Assembly (NCBI GenBank): GCA_947447825.1
Contig: CANFLL010000038.1
Location: forward strand, 1-37,386
Length of the DNA: 37,386 bases
Source of the DNA: Chitinophagaceae bacterium
GTDB taxonomy: Bacteria > Bacteroidota > Bacteroidia > Chitinophagales > Chitinophagaceae
Direction of reading: 5' to 3'
A program made the translations under genes and the position numbers. The first letter of the stretch is position 1. Each line of letters starts with the position of its first letter. Under the pieces are notes generated by a model. It ran no database searches. It saw only the letters and a list, made by a program, of their open reading frames with translations, and had not been told where the DNA came from. Positions 7,460-16,169 of this stretch are shown piece by piece.

Positions 7460-9631
7460 ATGGAAACTATAAATTGGACGGTACAAGGAATGACCTGTGG
7501 CAATTGTGCATTGAGTGTAAATAAAGTACTTACTAAACAAGGGATGCAGAAAGTGCAAGTGAATGCAGTGACTGGGGAAGTTATTTTTGATAATCCAGAG
7601 GCCATTTCTGCTTTAACTATTGCTAGAAAAAACATTACAGATCTAGGGTATAAAGTTGTTGATGAAACACAGCAAGGCTTGCCAGAAAAGAAGCAGTTTT
7701 TGAGTAGCTATTTAAATAAGTTCTGGTTTTGTTTGCCATTCACACTGGTTTTAATGGCAGGTCATTGGGCAATGACATTCGGGTTTCATTTTCTCCATAA
7801 CGCATGGTTACAAATGGCAATCTGCTTGCCTGTATATAGTATAGGTATGAGTTTTTTTGGAAAGAGTGCCTATAAAAGTCTTACCAAGGGCATACCTAAT
7901 ATGAACGTATTGATTGCATTGGGTTCGTCGGCAGCATTCATTTATAGCTTGATAGGAACTATTACTGGAGACATGAATAAGATTTTCTATGAAACAGCAG
8001 CATCTATCATTACGATAGTTTTTTTTGGTAATTGGATGGAAGATTATTCAGTAGAAAAAACGGAAAAAGCCATCAATGAAATGACCAAAGTGCAAAAAGT
8101 GATGGCAAACATGATTGCTTACGATGATGCACACAATGAAAATATTTTTCCTGTAGAAAATATTCATTTAAAAGTTGGTGATTTAATCCTTATTAAAACT
8201 GGTGAACAAGTGCCAATGGATTGTAAGATTTTAAGTGGAGAAGCAGAGGCTAATGAGGCAATCATTAGTGGAGAGAGTGTGCCATTGTTTAAAAAACAAG
8301 GCGATACATTGATTGGAGGAAGTGTTGTGGCAAATGGTACTGTGAAGTGCTATGTTACGGCAACTGGAAAAGATACGGTAATGAACGGCATTGTAACGAT
8401 GATGAAACAAGCCCAAGGACAAAAGCCTCCTGTTCAACAATTGGCAGATAAAATCAGTGCCATCTTTGTGCCAGTGGTGGTAAGTATTGCTTTACTTACT
8501 ATTCTTATCAACTATTTCTTTTTGCATAATTCTTTCCAGGAAAGCTTAATGCGCAGTATTGCGGTGCTAGTAATTAGTTGTCCTTGTGCGATGGGTTTGG
8601 CAACACCTGCAGCCATTGCAGTAGGTTTGGGTAGGGCTGCAAAACATGGGATATTGTACACACAAACGGAAAGTATGGAACTATTTGCCCAGATAAAACA
8701 AATTGTTTTCGACAAAACGGGAACGTTAACTACGGGAGATTTTAGGATTGAGAATGTGGGAATTTTGAATGATGAATGGTTTGCAAATTTGAACGATAAC
8801 AATTTTTCAGCGATAGACTCACCACTTTCAACACATAACTTTCAAAAACTAGTTTACTCACTTGAAAAGTTTTCAAATCATCCAATTGCAAAAAGCATAG
8901 CTAAAGAATGGAAGACAACGGAAGTAATTAAATGGAAAAAGATTGAGGAGATTAAGGGAGTAGGCATGAAAGCCATTGATAAGGAGGGTAATACTTATTT
9001 GATTGGGTCTGCAAAGATTGATGAAACAATTGTAGATAAAAACCATCATTTATACGTAAAAAAGAATGATGTAGTAATAGGATGGATAGATATTGCGGAT
9101 GAAATAAGGGAAGAAGCCAAAGCTGTGATAGCCTTTTGCAAGCGAGAGGGCATTAAAACCATCTTGCTAAGTGGCGATAATATGGCTAAATGTAAAATAG
9201 TGGGCGATGTTTTAGGTATTGATGAGGTAATTGCTGAACAATCTCCCAAGCAGAAGTTAGCGTTTATTGAAAATTTATGTAAACTTGCACCTACTGTAAT
9301 GGTTGGGGATGGCATTAATGATGCGCCTGCATTAGCAAAAGCAACCATCAGTATTAGTTTGAGTTCTGCGTCGCAATTAGCTATTCAAAGTGCTTCGGTA
9401 GTATTAATGAATCATGGATTGAATAAACTACCGATGGCGATGCAACTTGGTAAGCATACTTACAATACGGTGAAGGGTAATTTGTTCTGGGCTTTCTGTT
9501 ATAACATTATCGCCATTCCATTTGCAGCTATCGGATTATTTACCCCGACTGTTGGTGCATTGTTAATGGGGTGTAGTGATGTGGTTTTGGCTGTGAACAG
9601 TTTAAGGTTAAATTGGAAAAACGTTGTATAA
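7460..9631 (+). CDS. copA: Copper-type P1B heavy-metal translocating ATPase
   Basis: A 723-residue inner-membrane ATP-driven metal exporter. I prefer the ATG at 7460 (METINWTVQGMTCGNC) because the HMA domain starts there and GGAG/AAGG lies just upstream; the frame is open 17 codons further back with no domain content. Visible features: one N-terminal HMA domain with metal-binding GMTCGNC (10-16); transmembrane metal-site CPC (374-376); phosphorylation motif DKTGT (Asp418); the P1B-type SNHP motif (His474); and the hinge GDGIND (from 616). The penultimate segments carry CYNI and a MGCSD sequence where typical Cu(I) ATPases have YN and MxxSS. The CPC motif indicates Cu(I)/Ag(I). It stands alone, with no CsoR/CueR-type regulator or chaperone beside it, so detoxification and cuproenzyme loading cannot be told apart. 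Confidence 0.93.
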   Translation: METINWTVQGMTCGNCALSVNKVLTKQGMQKVQVNAVTGEVIFDNPEAISALTIARKNITDLGYKVVDETQQGLPEKKQFLSSYLNKFWFCLPFTLVLMAGHWAMTFGFHFLHNAWLQMAICLPVYSIGMSFFGKSAYKSLTKGIPNMNVLIALGSSAAFIYSLIGTITGDMNKIFYETAASIITIVFFGNWMEDYSVEKTEKAINEMTKVQKVMANMIAYDDAHNENIFPVENIHLKVGDLILIKTGEQVPMDCKILSGEAEANEAIISGESVPLFKKQGDTLIGGSVVANGTVKCYVTATGKDTVMNGIVTMMKQAQGQKPPVQQLADKISAIFVPVVVSIALLTILINYFFLHNSFQESLMRSIAVLVISCPCAMGLATPAAIAVGLGRAAKHGILYTQTESMELFAQIKQIVFDKTGTLTTGDFRIENVGILNDEWFANLNDNNFSAIDSPLSTHNFQKLVYSLEKFSNHPIAKSIAKEWKTTEVIKWKKIEEIKGVGMKAIDKEGNTYLIGSAKIDETIVDKNHHLYVKKNDVVIGWIDIADEIREEAKAVIAFCKREGIKTILLSGDNMAKCKIVGDVLGIDEVIAEQSPKQKLAFIENLCKLAPTVMVGDGINDAPALAKATISISLSSASQLAIQSASVVLMNHGLNKLPMAMQLGKHTYNTVKGNLFWAFCYNIIAIPFAAIGLFTPTVGALLMGCSDVVLAVNSLRLNWKNVV

Positions 9632-9721
9632 ATATGGTGTTTAACTTGAGTTTTGTCACAGTTTCATTATTATTTTATTAATACTTATCTTTTTTTGAGC
9701 TGTATTTTGAATGGTTTCCTA

Positions 9722-9752
9722 TATATTTGGCGAAAATAAGTCGTGTGACTTA
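9722..9752 (+). promoter_or_regulatory. Candidate promoter and leader hairpin of the polysaccharide locus
   Basis: TATATTTG at 9722-9729 matches the Bacteroidota -7 consensus TAnnTTTG. TTTG words upstream (9694-9697, 9706-9709) are not at the ideal spacing. Just downstream, TAAGTC-GTGT-GACTTA (9737-9752) is a perfect 6-bp dyad that could be an operator or a leader hairpin. The predicted leader to the first gene is about 100 nt. Confidence 0.38.
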
Positions 9753-9835
9753 GATGGCGAAGCCTTGAAATGAAGAGATTAGTACCAAAACAAACATTTC
9801 AAATATTTTAATATATAAATAAGCAATAGTTTTAT

Positions 9836-10639
9836 ATGCTTCCACACTTTCAGTCAAGAATCAAAATTTTCTTCTCAATAATAGTTATAGCATTCTCTTT
9901 AGCATCTTGTTCTGTTTCAAAATATTTCAAGAACTATGTTTACGTTTCAGACACGTTAAAATCCAGTCATTTTAATGTGCAACCCTACAAGGTTCCAACT
10001 TTAAGGGTTGGTGATAGAATTGCAATAACAGTTACAGCATTAAATCCATTGGCAGCGCAAGCGTTTAATCAAATAAGTGCATCTGCATCTGGTCAAAGTT
10101 CTGGAGGAGGTTCGGGTGCTACAGGTTATTTAATAAATTCTACGGGTAACATACAGTTTCCACAATTAGGAGATATTAAGGTGGAAGGATTAACGACTGA
10201 TAGTGTAGGCAAAGTCATTGAGAACAAGTTGTTAGATTTTTTAAAACAACCTACTGTTAGTGTTAGTCAAACTAATTACAATATTAACGTTTTGGGAGAG
10301 GTTACAAGACCTGGTGTTGTAAATGTACCCGACGGAAAGATGACCATACTAGAAGCAATTTCAAGAAGTGGGGATTTAACATTAATGGGTAAGAGAGAGA
10401 ATGTGTTAGTGATTAGAGAGAATAATGGAAAAAGAGAGTTTGGAAGAGTAGATTTATCTAGCAATAATTTATTCAATTCACCATTCTATTATATGCAGCA
10501 AGGTGATTTTGTTTATGTTGATGTAAATCCACTAAAATTAAAACAAGCTGATAATACCATAACAAATAGGGTATCGATGGTGAGTATATTTATTACCATG
10601 ATCACAGCATTGTTGGTTCTAAAAAATTCTTTGAAGTAA
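9836..10639 (+). CDS. Polysaccharide export outer-membrane lipoprotein (OPX/Wza type)
   Basis: A 267-residue exporter subunit. The N-terminus has a lipoprotein signal with lipobox LASC and Cys25 as the lipidation site. A Poly_export domain follows (TLRVGDRIAITVTALNPLAAQAF ... TGYLINSTGNIQFPQLGDIKVEGLT), interrupted by a Gly/Ser-rich loop (ASGQSSGGGSG). An SLBB domain comes next (YNINVLGEVTRPGVVNVPDG) and a C-terminal hydrophobic helix (MVSIFITMITALLVL, about 246-260). It is much shorter than E. coli Wza (379 aa) but typical of Bacteroidota OPX proteins. It would form the outer-membrane exit of the polymer together with the Wzc-type protein encoded next. It is the first gene of the 21-kb locus, with its own upstream promoter candidate. 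Confidence 0.93.
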   Translation: MLPHFQSRIKIFFSIIVIAFSLASCSVSKYFKNYVYVSDTLKSSHFNVQPYKVPTLRVGDRIAITVTALNPLAAQAFNQISASASGQSSGGGSGATGYLINSTGNIQFPQLGDIKVEGLTTDSVGKVIENKLLDFLKQPTVSVSQTNYNINVLGEVTRPGVVNVPDGKMTILEAISRSGDLTLMGKRENVLVIRENNGKREFGRVDLSSNNLFNSPFYYMQQGDFVYVDVNPLKLKQADNTITNRVSMVSIFITMITALLVLKNSLK

Positions 10640-10669
10640 TAATTATCAATAATTTAGCTTTTATATTAC

Positions 10670-10730
10670 CTCAATATGATTTTTAAGTTATAAAAAATAC
10701 ATTGAGATATTGAATTTAGTTCAATAATTT
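10670..10730 (+). promoter_or_regulatory. Possible attenuator hairpins between the OPX and Wzc-type genes
   Basis: CTCAAT at 10670-10675 can pair with ATTGAG at 10701-10706, with further A/T pairing inside. A second hairpin, ATTGAA-TTTAG-TTCAAT (10709-10725), is followed by AATTTTTAATTTT. The second resembles a weak terminator and could set the ratio of the first gene to the rest of the operon. AU-rich stems like these are weak evidence. Confidence 0.25.
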
Positions 10731-10748
10731 TTAATTTTAAATTACAAT

Positions 10749-13160
10749 ATGTCAGAACTTATTGACTTAAAGCAAAATAACGACAATCAACAAATCAGTC
10801 TGAATACAGAGCGAAAGATTCGTCAAAAAAGTATAAAAGAAATAGCATCAAAATATTTGGTTCATTATCCATTATTTATACTTTTTCTTACTTTAAGTAT
10901 ATTTGTTACCTATCTAAAAATACATTTCCAAGTACCTCTTTACAATTCTACTTTAAAAGTCATAATAAAAGATGCTAAAGCAGGGAGTGCTGAGGAAAAA
11001 ATATTAGCAGATGTATTTTCCACCGGAAAAGCAAATTTGGCAAATGAAGCTGAGATTTTAAAGTCAGCCAATTTAATGAAAAGGGTAGTCAATAAATTAG
11101 GGCTTAATACAGTTTGTATCTATAAAGGTAAATTTAGAAATACTGATCTTTATGATCCTTCATCAAAGCCAATAGTGGAGTTTAGTGAAATAAGAGATTC
11201 TTTAAAAGATTATCATTTTCTTTTAACATCGGATAAAAACAAAATAACCGTCGATTATAAAGGAAAACAATTTCTAATACAAAATCATCTAAAGACTAAT
11301 TTTTCTGACTTCTACATTACAGTTAATTTAAACAAAGAATCTTCGCAAGAAGTAAATGCAAATAAATATTTAGTTAGTTGGTTACCTACTGATAAAGTTG
11401 CCTCAATATATGCTAGTGGAATTGTTGCTACCTCCCTAAACAAGGATGCAACTATTATTCAGCTTTCCCACACGAGTGAATCTCCACAAAAATCTAGAGA
11501 CATATTGAACACACTAGCACTTGAGTACAATAATTATAATATTGAGCAGAAAAACACTTCACTAGATAATTCAATTAAGTTTTTAAATGATAGGCTCTAT
11601 TTTTTATCAAGAGATTTAGGTGGTGTGGAGGATAGTTTGCTAAAGTATAAGGATTCTCATCAAATTATAGATTTGGAATCACAAGCGAAGGATGATGCAA
11701 GTAAAGTTGGTCTGTTAAAAGAAAACATGGACGCAATTGTGGTAAAGATGATGGTATGCGACATGGTTTCACAATATGTGAATAATCCGCAAAGAAAATA
11801 TAACTTAATCCCCTCTTCGCTTGGCATTGAGGATGTTACATTAAATTCTTTAATAGAGGTTTATAACAAGGATGTATTAAAATATGAGGAATTATTAAAA
11901 TCATTAGGAAAACGCAACGTAGAAGTTAATTCTGTAGCATCTGAATTAGAACAATTAAGTGGTAAGATTCTTGAATCTATTAAGAATGTAAAGAAAGCGT
12001 ATAATGAAACATATAGTTTTATAAAAAAGAAGGAAGAAAAATTATTATATGAAACTGGTCAATTTCCCAGCGAACAAAAAAGCATTTTACAAATTGAAAG
12101 ACAGCAGGGAATAAAAGAAAAACTCTATCTATATTTACTTGAAAAGCTAGATGAAACCAACTTAGCGAAGGCTGGTGCTGTTAGTAATAGTAGCATAATA
12201 GATGTTGCTGTTTCATCCGGCTCAATTGGACCTACTAGTGCAGTGCTTTATTCAATGGCAGTATTGCTAGGCTTAGGATTACCAATACTACTAATTTTCA
12301 TCAAGGATATGCTCAATGACCGCATATCTACCAAAGATGATATTATTGCTCATTCTAGTGTGCCAGTAATTGGTGAAATTTCTCATTCTAAGTCAAAAAA
12401 TAATACCTTAATTGCTTCAAATACAAGAGGCATTTTGGCAGAACAGTTTCGGCTATTAAGAACTAATTTGCAATATTTTTCTCAAGATGCTGATCAAGAA
12501 AAAGGGGTAATACTAATTACCTCAACGATGAAGGGTGAAGGGAAAACTTTCATAAGTATGAATTTAGCATCTATCCTTGCGGTTAGTGGAAAACGAACTG
12601 TTTTATTGGAGTTTGATTTACGTAAACCAAGGGTTAGTAAGGCACTTGGAATTGAGAATGATTTAGGTATTTCTACTTATTTAACTAGTCAAGTTCAACT
12701 TAACGATTTAATTAAACCGGTTGACACAGTTGAAAATTTTTGGATACTTCCATCTGGACCAGTTCCGCCTAATCCAGCAGAACTTATTTTGAATAAGAAG
12801 ATTAATATATTGTTTGAGGAATTATCAAATAGCTTTGATTACATAATAATTGATACTCCTCCAATTGGAATTGTTAGTGACGCTAGAGTACTATCAAAAT
12901 TCAGTGATTTGAATTTTTACATCGTACGTCAACGTTTCACCTTAAAAAATCAGATGGAATTTGTTGATACCATTTACACCAATAAAGTGTTAGATAATAT
13001 GGCATTGATAGTTAATGATGTAGTAGCAGAAGGTTCAAATTCGTACTATGGATATGGTAAAGAGAATTATATCTATGGTGGTTATTATGGATATGCTTAT
13101 GGTTATAATGATGAGGCTCGTAAATCAATATTTAGTAATTTCTTTAAAGACAAATCTTAG
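10749..13160 (+). CDS. Wzc-type polysaccharide co-polymerase with bacterial tyrosine kinase domain
   Basis: An 803-residue inner-membrane chain-length regulator and autokinase. A Wzz-like N-terminus has a first transmembrane helix near residues 38-58 (PLFILFLTLSIFVTYLKI). A long periplasmic coiled-coil region follows, then a second helix near 494-520 (AVLYSMAVLLGLGLPILLIFI) and a cytoplasmic BY-kinase domain. Walker A is TMKGEGKT (ending 599-600), Walker A' is LLEFDLRKP (Glu621, Asp623) and Walker B is IIIDTPP (Asp702). The C-terminal tail packs ten Tyr between residues 766 and 786, the autophosphorylation cluster. It partners the OPX lipoprotein. The matching phosphatase is not in the window. 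Confidence 0.95.
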   Translation: MSELIDLKQNNDNQQISLNTERKIRQKSIKEIASKYLVHYPLFILFLTLSIFVTYLKIHFQVPLYNSTLKVIIKDAKAGSAEEKILADVFSTGKANLANEAEILKSANLMKRVVNKLGLNTVCIYKGKFRNTDLYDPSSKPIVEFSEIRDSLKDYHFLLTSDKNKITVDYKGKQFLIQNHLKTNFSDFYITVNLNKESSQEVNANKYLVSWLPTDKVASIYASGIVATSLNKDATIIQLSHTSESPQKSRDILNTLALEYNNYNIEQKNTSLDNSIKFLNDRLYFLSRDLGGVEDSLLKYKDSHQIIDLESQAKDDASKVGLLKENMDAIVVKMMVCDMVSQYVNNPQRKYNLIPSSLGIEDVTLNSLIEVYNKDVLKYEELLKSLGKRNVEVNSVASELEQLSGKILESIKNVKKAYNETYSFIKKKEEKLLYETGQFPSEQKSILQIERQQGIKEKLYLYLLEKLDETNLAKAGAVSNSSIIDVAVSSGSIGPTSAVLYSMAVLLGLGLPILLIFIKDMLNDRISTKDDIIAHSSVPVIGEISHSKSKNNTLIASNTRGILAEQFRLLRTNLQYFSQDADQEKGVILITSTMKGEGKTFISMNLASILAVSGKRTVLLEFDLRKPRVSKALGIENDLGISTYLTSQVQLNDLIKPVDTVENFWILPSGPVPPNPAELILNKKINILFEELSNSFDYIIIDTPPIGIVSDARVLSKFSDLNFYIVRQRFTLKNQMEFVDTIYTNKVLDNMALIVNDVVAEGSNSYYGYGKENYIYGGYYGYAYGYNDEARKSIFSNFFKDKS

Positions 13161-13199
13161 AATTTATTAGTTTATAATATACCAAGTATTATATATTTT

Positions 13200-14462
13200 A
13201 TGTTGGATAAAGAGAATATTTATAAATGGGTCAAAATTATTTCAATTACTGGGGGGGTGCAGATACTTGTTCAAATTCTTGGTTTAGTAAGTGGGATATA
13301 TATTTTACGGTCTATGTCGTCTCAAGAATATTCTTATTATACAATTGCAAATACAATGTTGGGTACGTTAACTGTTTTAACTGATGGAGGGGTTACAAGT
13401 GCTGTACTTTCCAAAGGTGGACAAGTTTGGGGTGATAAAAAAAAATTAGGAGTTGTGATTGCAACGGGTATGTATTTGAGAAATAGATTTGCTATACTAA
13501 GTTTACTAGTATCAATACCTGTATTATTTTATTTATTAATGCATCAAAATGCAAAATTTTATACTGCGTTACTAATTTCGTTATCGTTAATACCCGCTTT
13601 TTATGCTTCATTATCTGATAGTTTACTAGAGATTCCTTTGAAACTGAATCAAGATTTGATTCCATTGCAAAAAAATCAGTTTTTTACATCGTTTGTTAGA
13701 TTAATCCTTAGCTGCATTGGAATGTTTTGTCTCCCTTTTTGTTACGTGGCATTACTCTCCAATGGTGTTCCTAGAATTTGGGCAAATTTCAAGTTGAAAA
13801 AAATCAATAACAAGTATTTAGACTCTAAAGCCTCTTTTGATAAAATTATTCGTAAAGATATTCTTGCCTTTGTCTCCAGAATTTTACCTGGTTCAATTTA
13901 TTATTGCTTTTCTGGTCAAATTACTGTTTGGCTATTGTCATTATTTGGTAATAATCAATCAATTGCTCAATTGGGAGGTTTGGGTAGATTATCGATGTTG
14001 TTGACTCTTTTTGGTGTATTATTCAGTACACTTATTGTTCCGCAATTTGCGAAAACTTTTAATAGTTATTCTGCATTAATTGGTAAGTTTTGGAAAATAC
14101 AAATAGGTGTTTTCATTTTCTTTTTTGTTTTCGTTTTTCTCTTGCATTTAATAGATTCACAACTTTTATGGATTTTAGGAAGTCAATTTTCTAGTTTAAA
14201 AACTGAGCTGATATTATCTATGATTGGCAGTTGTATTGGAATAATGTCAGGTTTTTCTTTTAGTTTATATACTTCAAAGGGATGGGCCATATACCCTTAC
14301 ATATCCATTCCATTAAATGTTTTTTCAATTATAATTGGTATTTTCCTATTTAAAATTAATTCTTTAAGGGATGTGCTACATTTTTCAATCTTTACTTCTT
14401 CTATACAGTATATTATTAACTCCTACTTCTGTTTTTACAAAATTAGAGAACTTAAATTTTAA
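13200..14462 (+). CDS. Wzx-type polysaccharide flippase (MOP superfamily)
   Basis: A 420-residue, strongly hydrophobic protein with about 12 predicted membrane segments. It begins with GGVQILVQILGLVSGIYILRS-MSSQEYSYYTIANTMLG, the usual N-terminal pattern of the polysaccharide-biosynthesis/Wzx branch of the MOP family. It would move the undecaprenyl-linked repeat unit to the periplasmic face. It ends 5 bp before the next gene. Assignment within the family rests on hydropathy pattern and gene context rather than a catalytic motif; the donor glycan cannot be inferred. Confidence 0.8.
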   Translation: MLDKENIYKWVKIISITGGVQILVQILGLVSGIYILRSMSSQEYSYYTIANTMLGTLTVLTDGGVTSAVLSKGGQVWGDKKKLGVVIATGMYLRNRFAILSLLVSIPVLFYLLMHQNAKFYTALLISLSLIPAFYASLSDSLLEIPLKLNQDLIPLQKNQFFTSFVRLILSCIGMFCLPFCYVALLSNGVPRIWANFKLKKINNKYLDSKASFDKIIRKDILAFVSRILPGSIYYCFSGQITVWLLSLFGNNQSIAQLGGLGRLSMLLTLFGVLFSTLIVPQFAKTFNSYSALIGKFWKIQIGVFIFFFVFVFLLHLIDSQLLWILGSQFSSLKTELILSMIGSCIGIMSGFSFSLYTSKGWAIYPYISIPLNVFSIIIGIFLFKINSLRDVLHFSIFTSSIQYIINSYFCFYKIRELKF

Positions 14463-14467
14463 TTTAA

Positions 14468-15421
14468 ATGCCAAACAAATCTGTTATATGTACTCTTTTT
14501 GAAGGTAATTATCATTATGGAGTTGCGGCACTTGTTAATTCATTACAAAATAAAGGATTTAAAGGGGATATCTATGCAGGATACAAAGGGATACTATCAA
14601 ATTGGTCAAGGTTAGCTATTTCTAATTATGATATAAATTGGAAGGATGCAAAAACTATAAAAATCTCAGAAGAAATAAATATTCATTTTATTCCTGTCGA
14701 TACTAAATATCATCTTACAAACTATAAGCCCTTTTTTTTATTAGATGTCTTAAAAATTACAACTATTTCTGTAGATGGAATTTTTTATTTTGACCCAGAT
14801 ATTGTGATTAAATGTGAATGGCTTTTTTTTGAAAGATGGATTTCTCATGGTGTTGCTTTAGTTCATGAAATTATCAGTAATGATATGCCATTTAATCATC
14901 CAATTCGTAAAGGCTGGGAGGAATTAATATTCAAAACCGGAGGACAGATTTATAATAAAATAGATTCATACATAAATGCTGGTTTTTTTGGATTACAAAT
15001 TCAAAATATTAATTTCTTGTATAATTTTTCAAAATTCATTGAATTTGCTGTTAATGAAAATAATTCGGATCTTACAAAAATTGATTTTACAAGTAGAGTG
15101 GACTTGTTTTTTGCCAAAGACCAAGATGCTTTAAATATTGCGGCTATGTGTTCTGATGTCAAGTTAAGTGAAATGGGACCGGAAGCAATGGATTTTTTAT
15201 ATGGTGGTTTTACAATGTCACATGCTGTAGGTTCTCCTAAGCCATGGAATAAAAACTTTATCTTGTCTTCTTTTTATGGTAAATCACCAACGTTAGCTGA
15301 TAAAGAATTTTGGAAAAACGTTCAATTGCCAATAAAAATATATTCTTCTTATTATTATAAGTTAAAAACAATTTCAATTAAAATATCTACTTTAATAGGA
15401 AGGTTTTATAAAAAATATTAA
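14468..15421 (+). CDS. GT-A-fold glycosyltransferase-like protein (GT8-like features)
   Basis: A 317-residue predicted cytoplasmic protein. The opening SVICTLFEGNYHYGVAALVNSL is the common start of nucleotide-sugar transferases that read stored or surface sugars. A DxD-type metal/nucleotide motif is present as FYFDPDIVIK (Asp109, Asp111), followed by a plausible acceptor-side NAGFFGLQ (from Asn170) and a KDQDALN motif (Asp218, Asp220). These match the general layout of GT8-like enzymes (DxD, then NAG, then DQD). Its stop codon directly abuts the GTG of the next gene, so the two are probably coupled. The sugar donor is unknown. Confidence 0.62.
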   Translation: MPNKSVICTLFEGNYHYGVAALVNSLQNKGFKGDIYAGYKGILSNWSRLAISNYDINWKDAKTIKISEEINIHFIPVDTKYHLTNYKPFFLLDVLKITTISVDGIFYFDPDIVIKCEWLFFERWISHGVALVHEIISNDMPFNHPIRKGWEELIFKTGGQIYNKIDSYINAGFFGLQIQNINFLYNFSKFIEFAVNENNSDLTKIDFTSRVDLFFAKDQDALNIAAMCSDVKLSEMGPEAMDFLYGGFTMSHAVGSPKPWNKNFILSSFYGKSPTLADKEFWKNVQLPIKIYSSYYYKLKTISIKISTLIGRFYKKY

Positions 15422-15958
15422 GTGATTAAAAGAGTTATTTCTGAGTTTAGGCTGTATATATGTAATAATATAATTTCAAATATTCCTAGTCATATAATTA
15501 GACTACATTTCTATAAGAAGGTTATGAAATTTGAAATTGGACATAAAAGTACAATTTTTATGGGATGTAAATTTGATGCGGCCAGGGGCTTATCAATTGG
15601 TGATAACTCTGTTATACAAGGTGATTGTAGAATTGATACCCGGGGAGGCATAATAATCGGAAACAATGTGTCTATTTCAAATAGCACAATATTATTAACA
15701 GTTGATCATGATGTAACTTCTCCTCATTTTAGTACTAGAGCTAAACAAATGGTTATAGAAGATTATGTTTGGATAGGAACCAGAGCAATGGTATTGTTGG
15801 TATCCAAAGTAGCAATAGGTTCTGTTATAGCTGCTGGATCTGTTGTCACAAAAAATGTTGAAGAATATAAAGTAGTAGCAGGTATTCCTGCAAGGGCTAT
15901 TAAAAATCGTTCAAATTGTCTTAGTTATTCTATAGATTACGTTAGATTATTTCATTGA
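15422..15958 (+). CDS. Hexapeptide-repeat acyltransferase
   Basis: A 178-residue left-handed beta-helix acyltransferase starting at GTG with zero spacing from the previous stop. Hexapeptide turns are visible (GLSIGDNSVIQGDCRI, GGIIIGNNVSIS), then LLTVDHDVTSPHF with the probable catalytic His, and the closing IAAGSVVTKNVEEYKVVAGIPARAI. It is probably an O-acetyltransferase decorating the repeat unit. The segment AMVLLVSKVAIG departs from the usual PGV turn, a small oddity. Confidence 0.85.
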   Translation: MIKRVISEFRLYICNNIISNIPSHIIRLHFYKKVMKFEIGHKSTIFMGCKFDAARGLSIGDNSVIQGDCRIDTRGGIIIGNNVSISNSTILLTVDHDVTSPHFSTRAKQMVIEDYVWIGTRAMVLLVSKVAIGSVIAAGSVVTKNVEEYKVVAGIPARAIKNRSNCLSYSIDYVRLFH

Positions 15959-16169
15959 TAGAATCAAAAAATATTACATATTTTATAATTTCTTTTGTTA
16001 TAATTTATTGTTTTTATTCAATATTGTAAATTTATTTTAATTAATAATGAATTATCGTTTATAATTTCATTCTATAAAAATAGGAGTAATTTATTTTGTT
16101 TTGATTATAAGTATAACTTAGTTTTCCAATTGTATTTACTTCTTTAATTTATTCCTTTTATTATGTATA

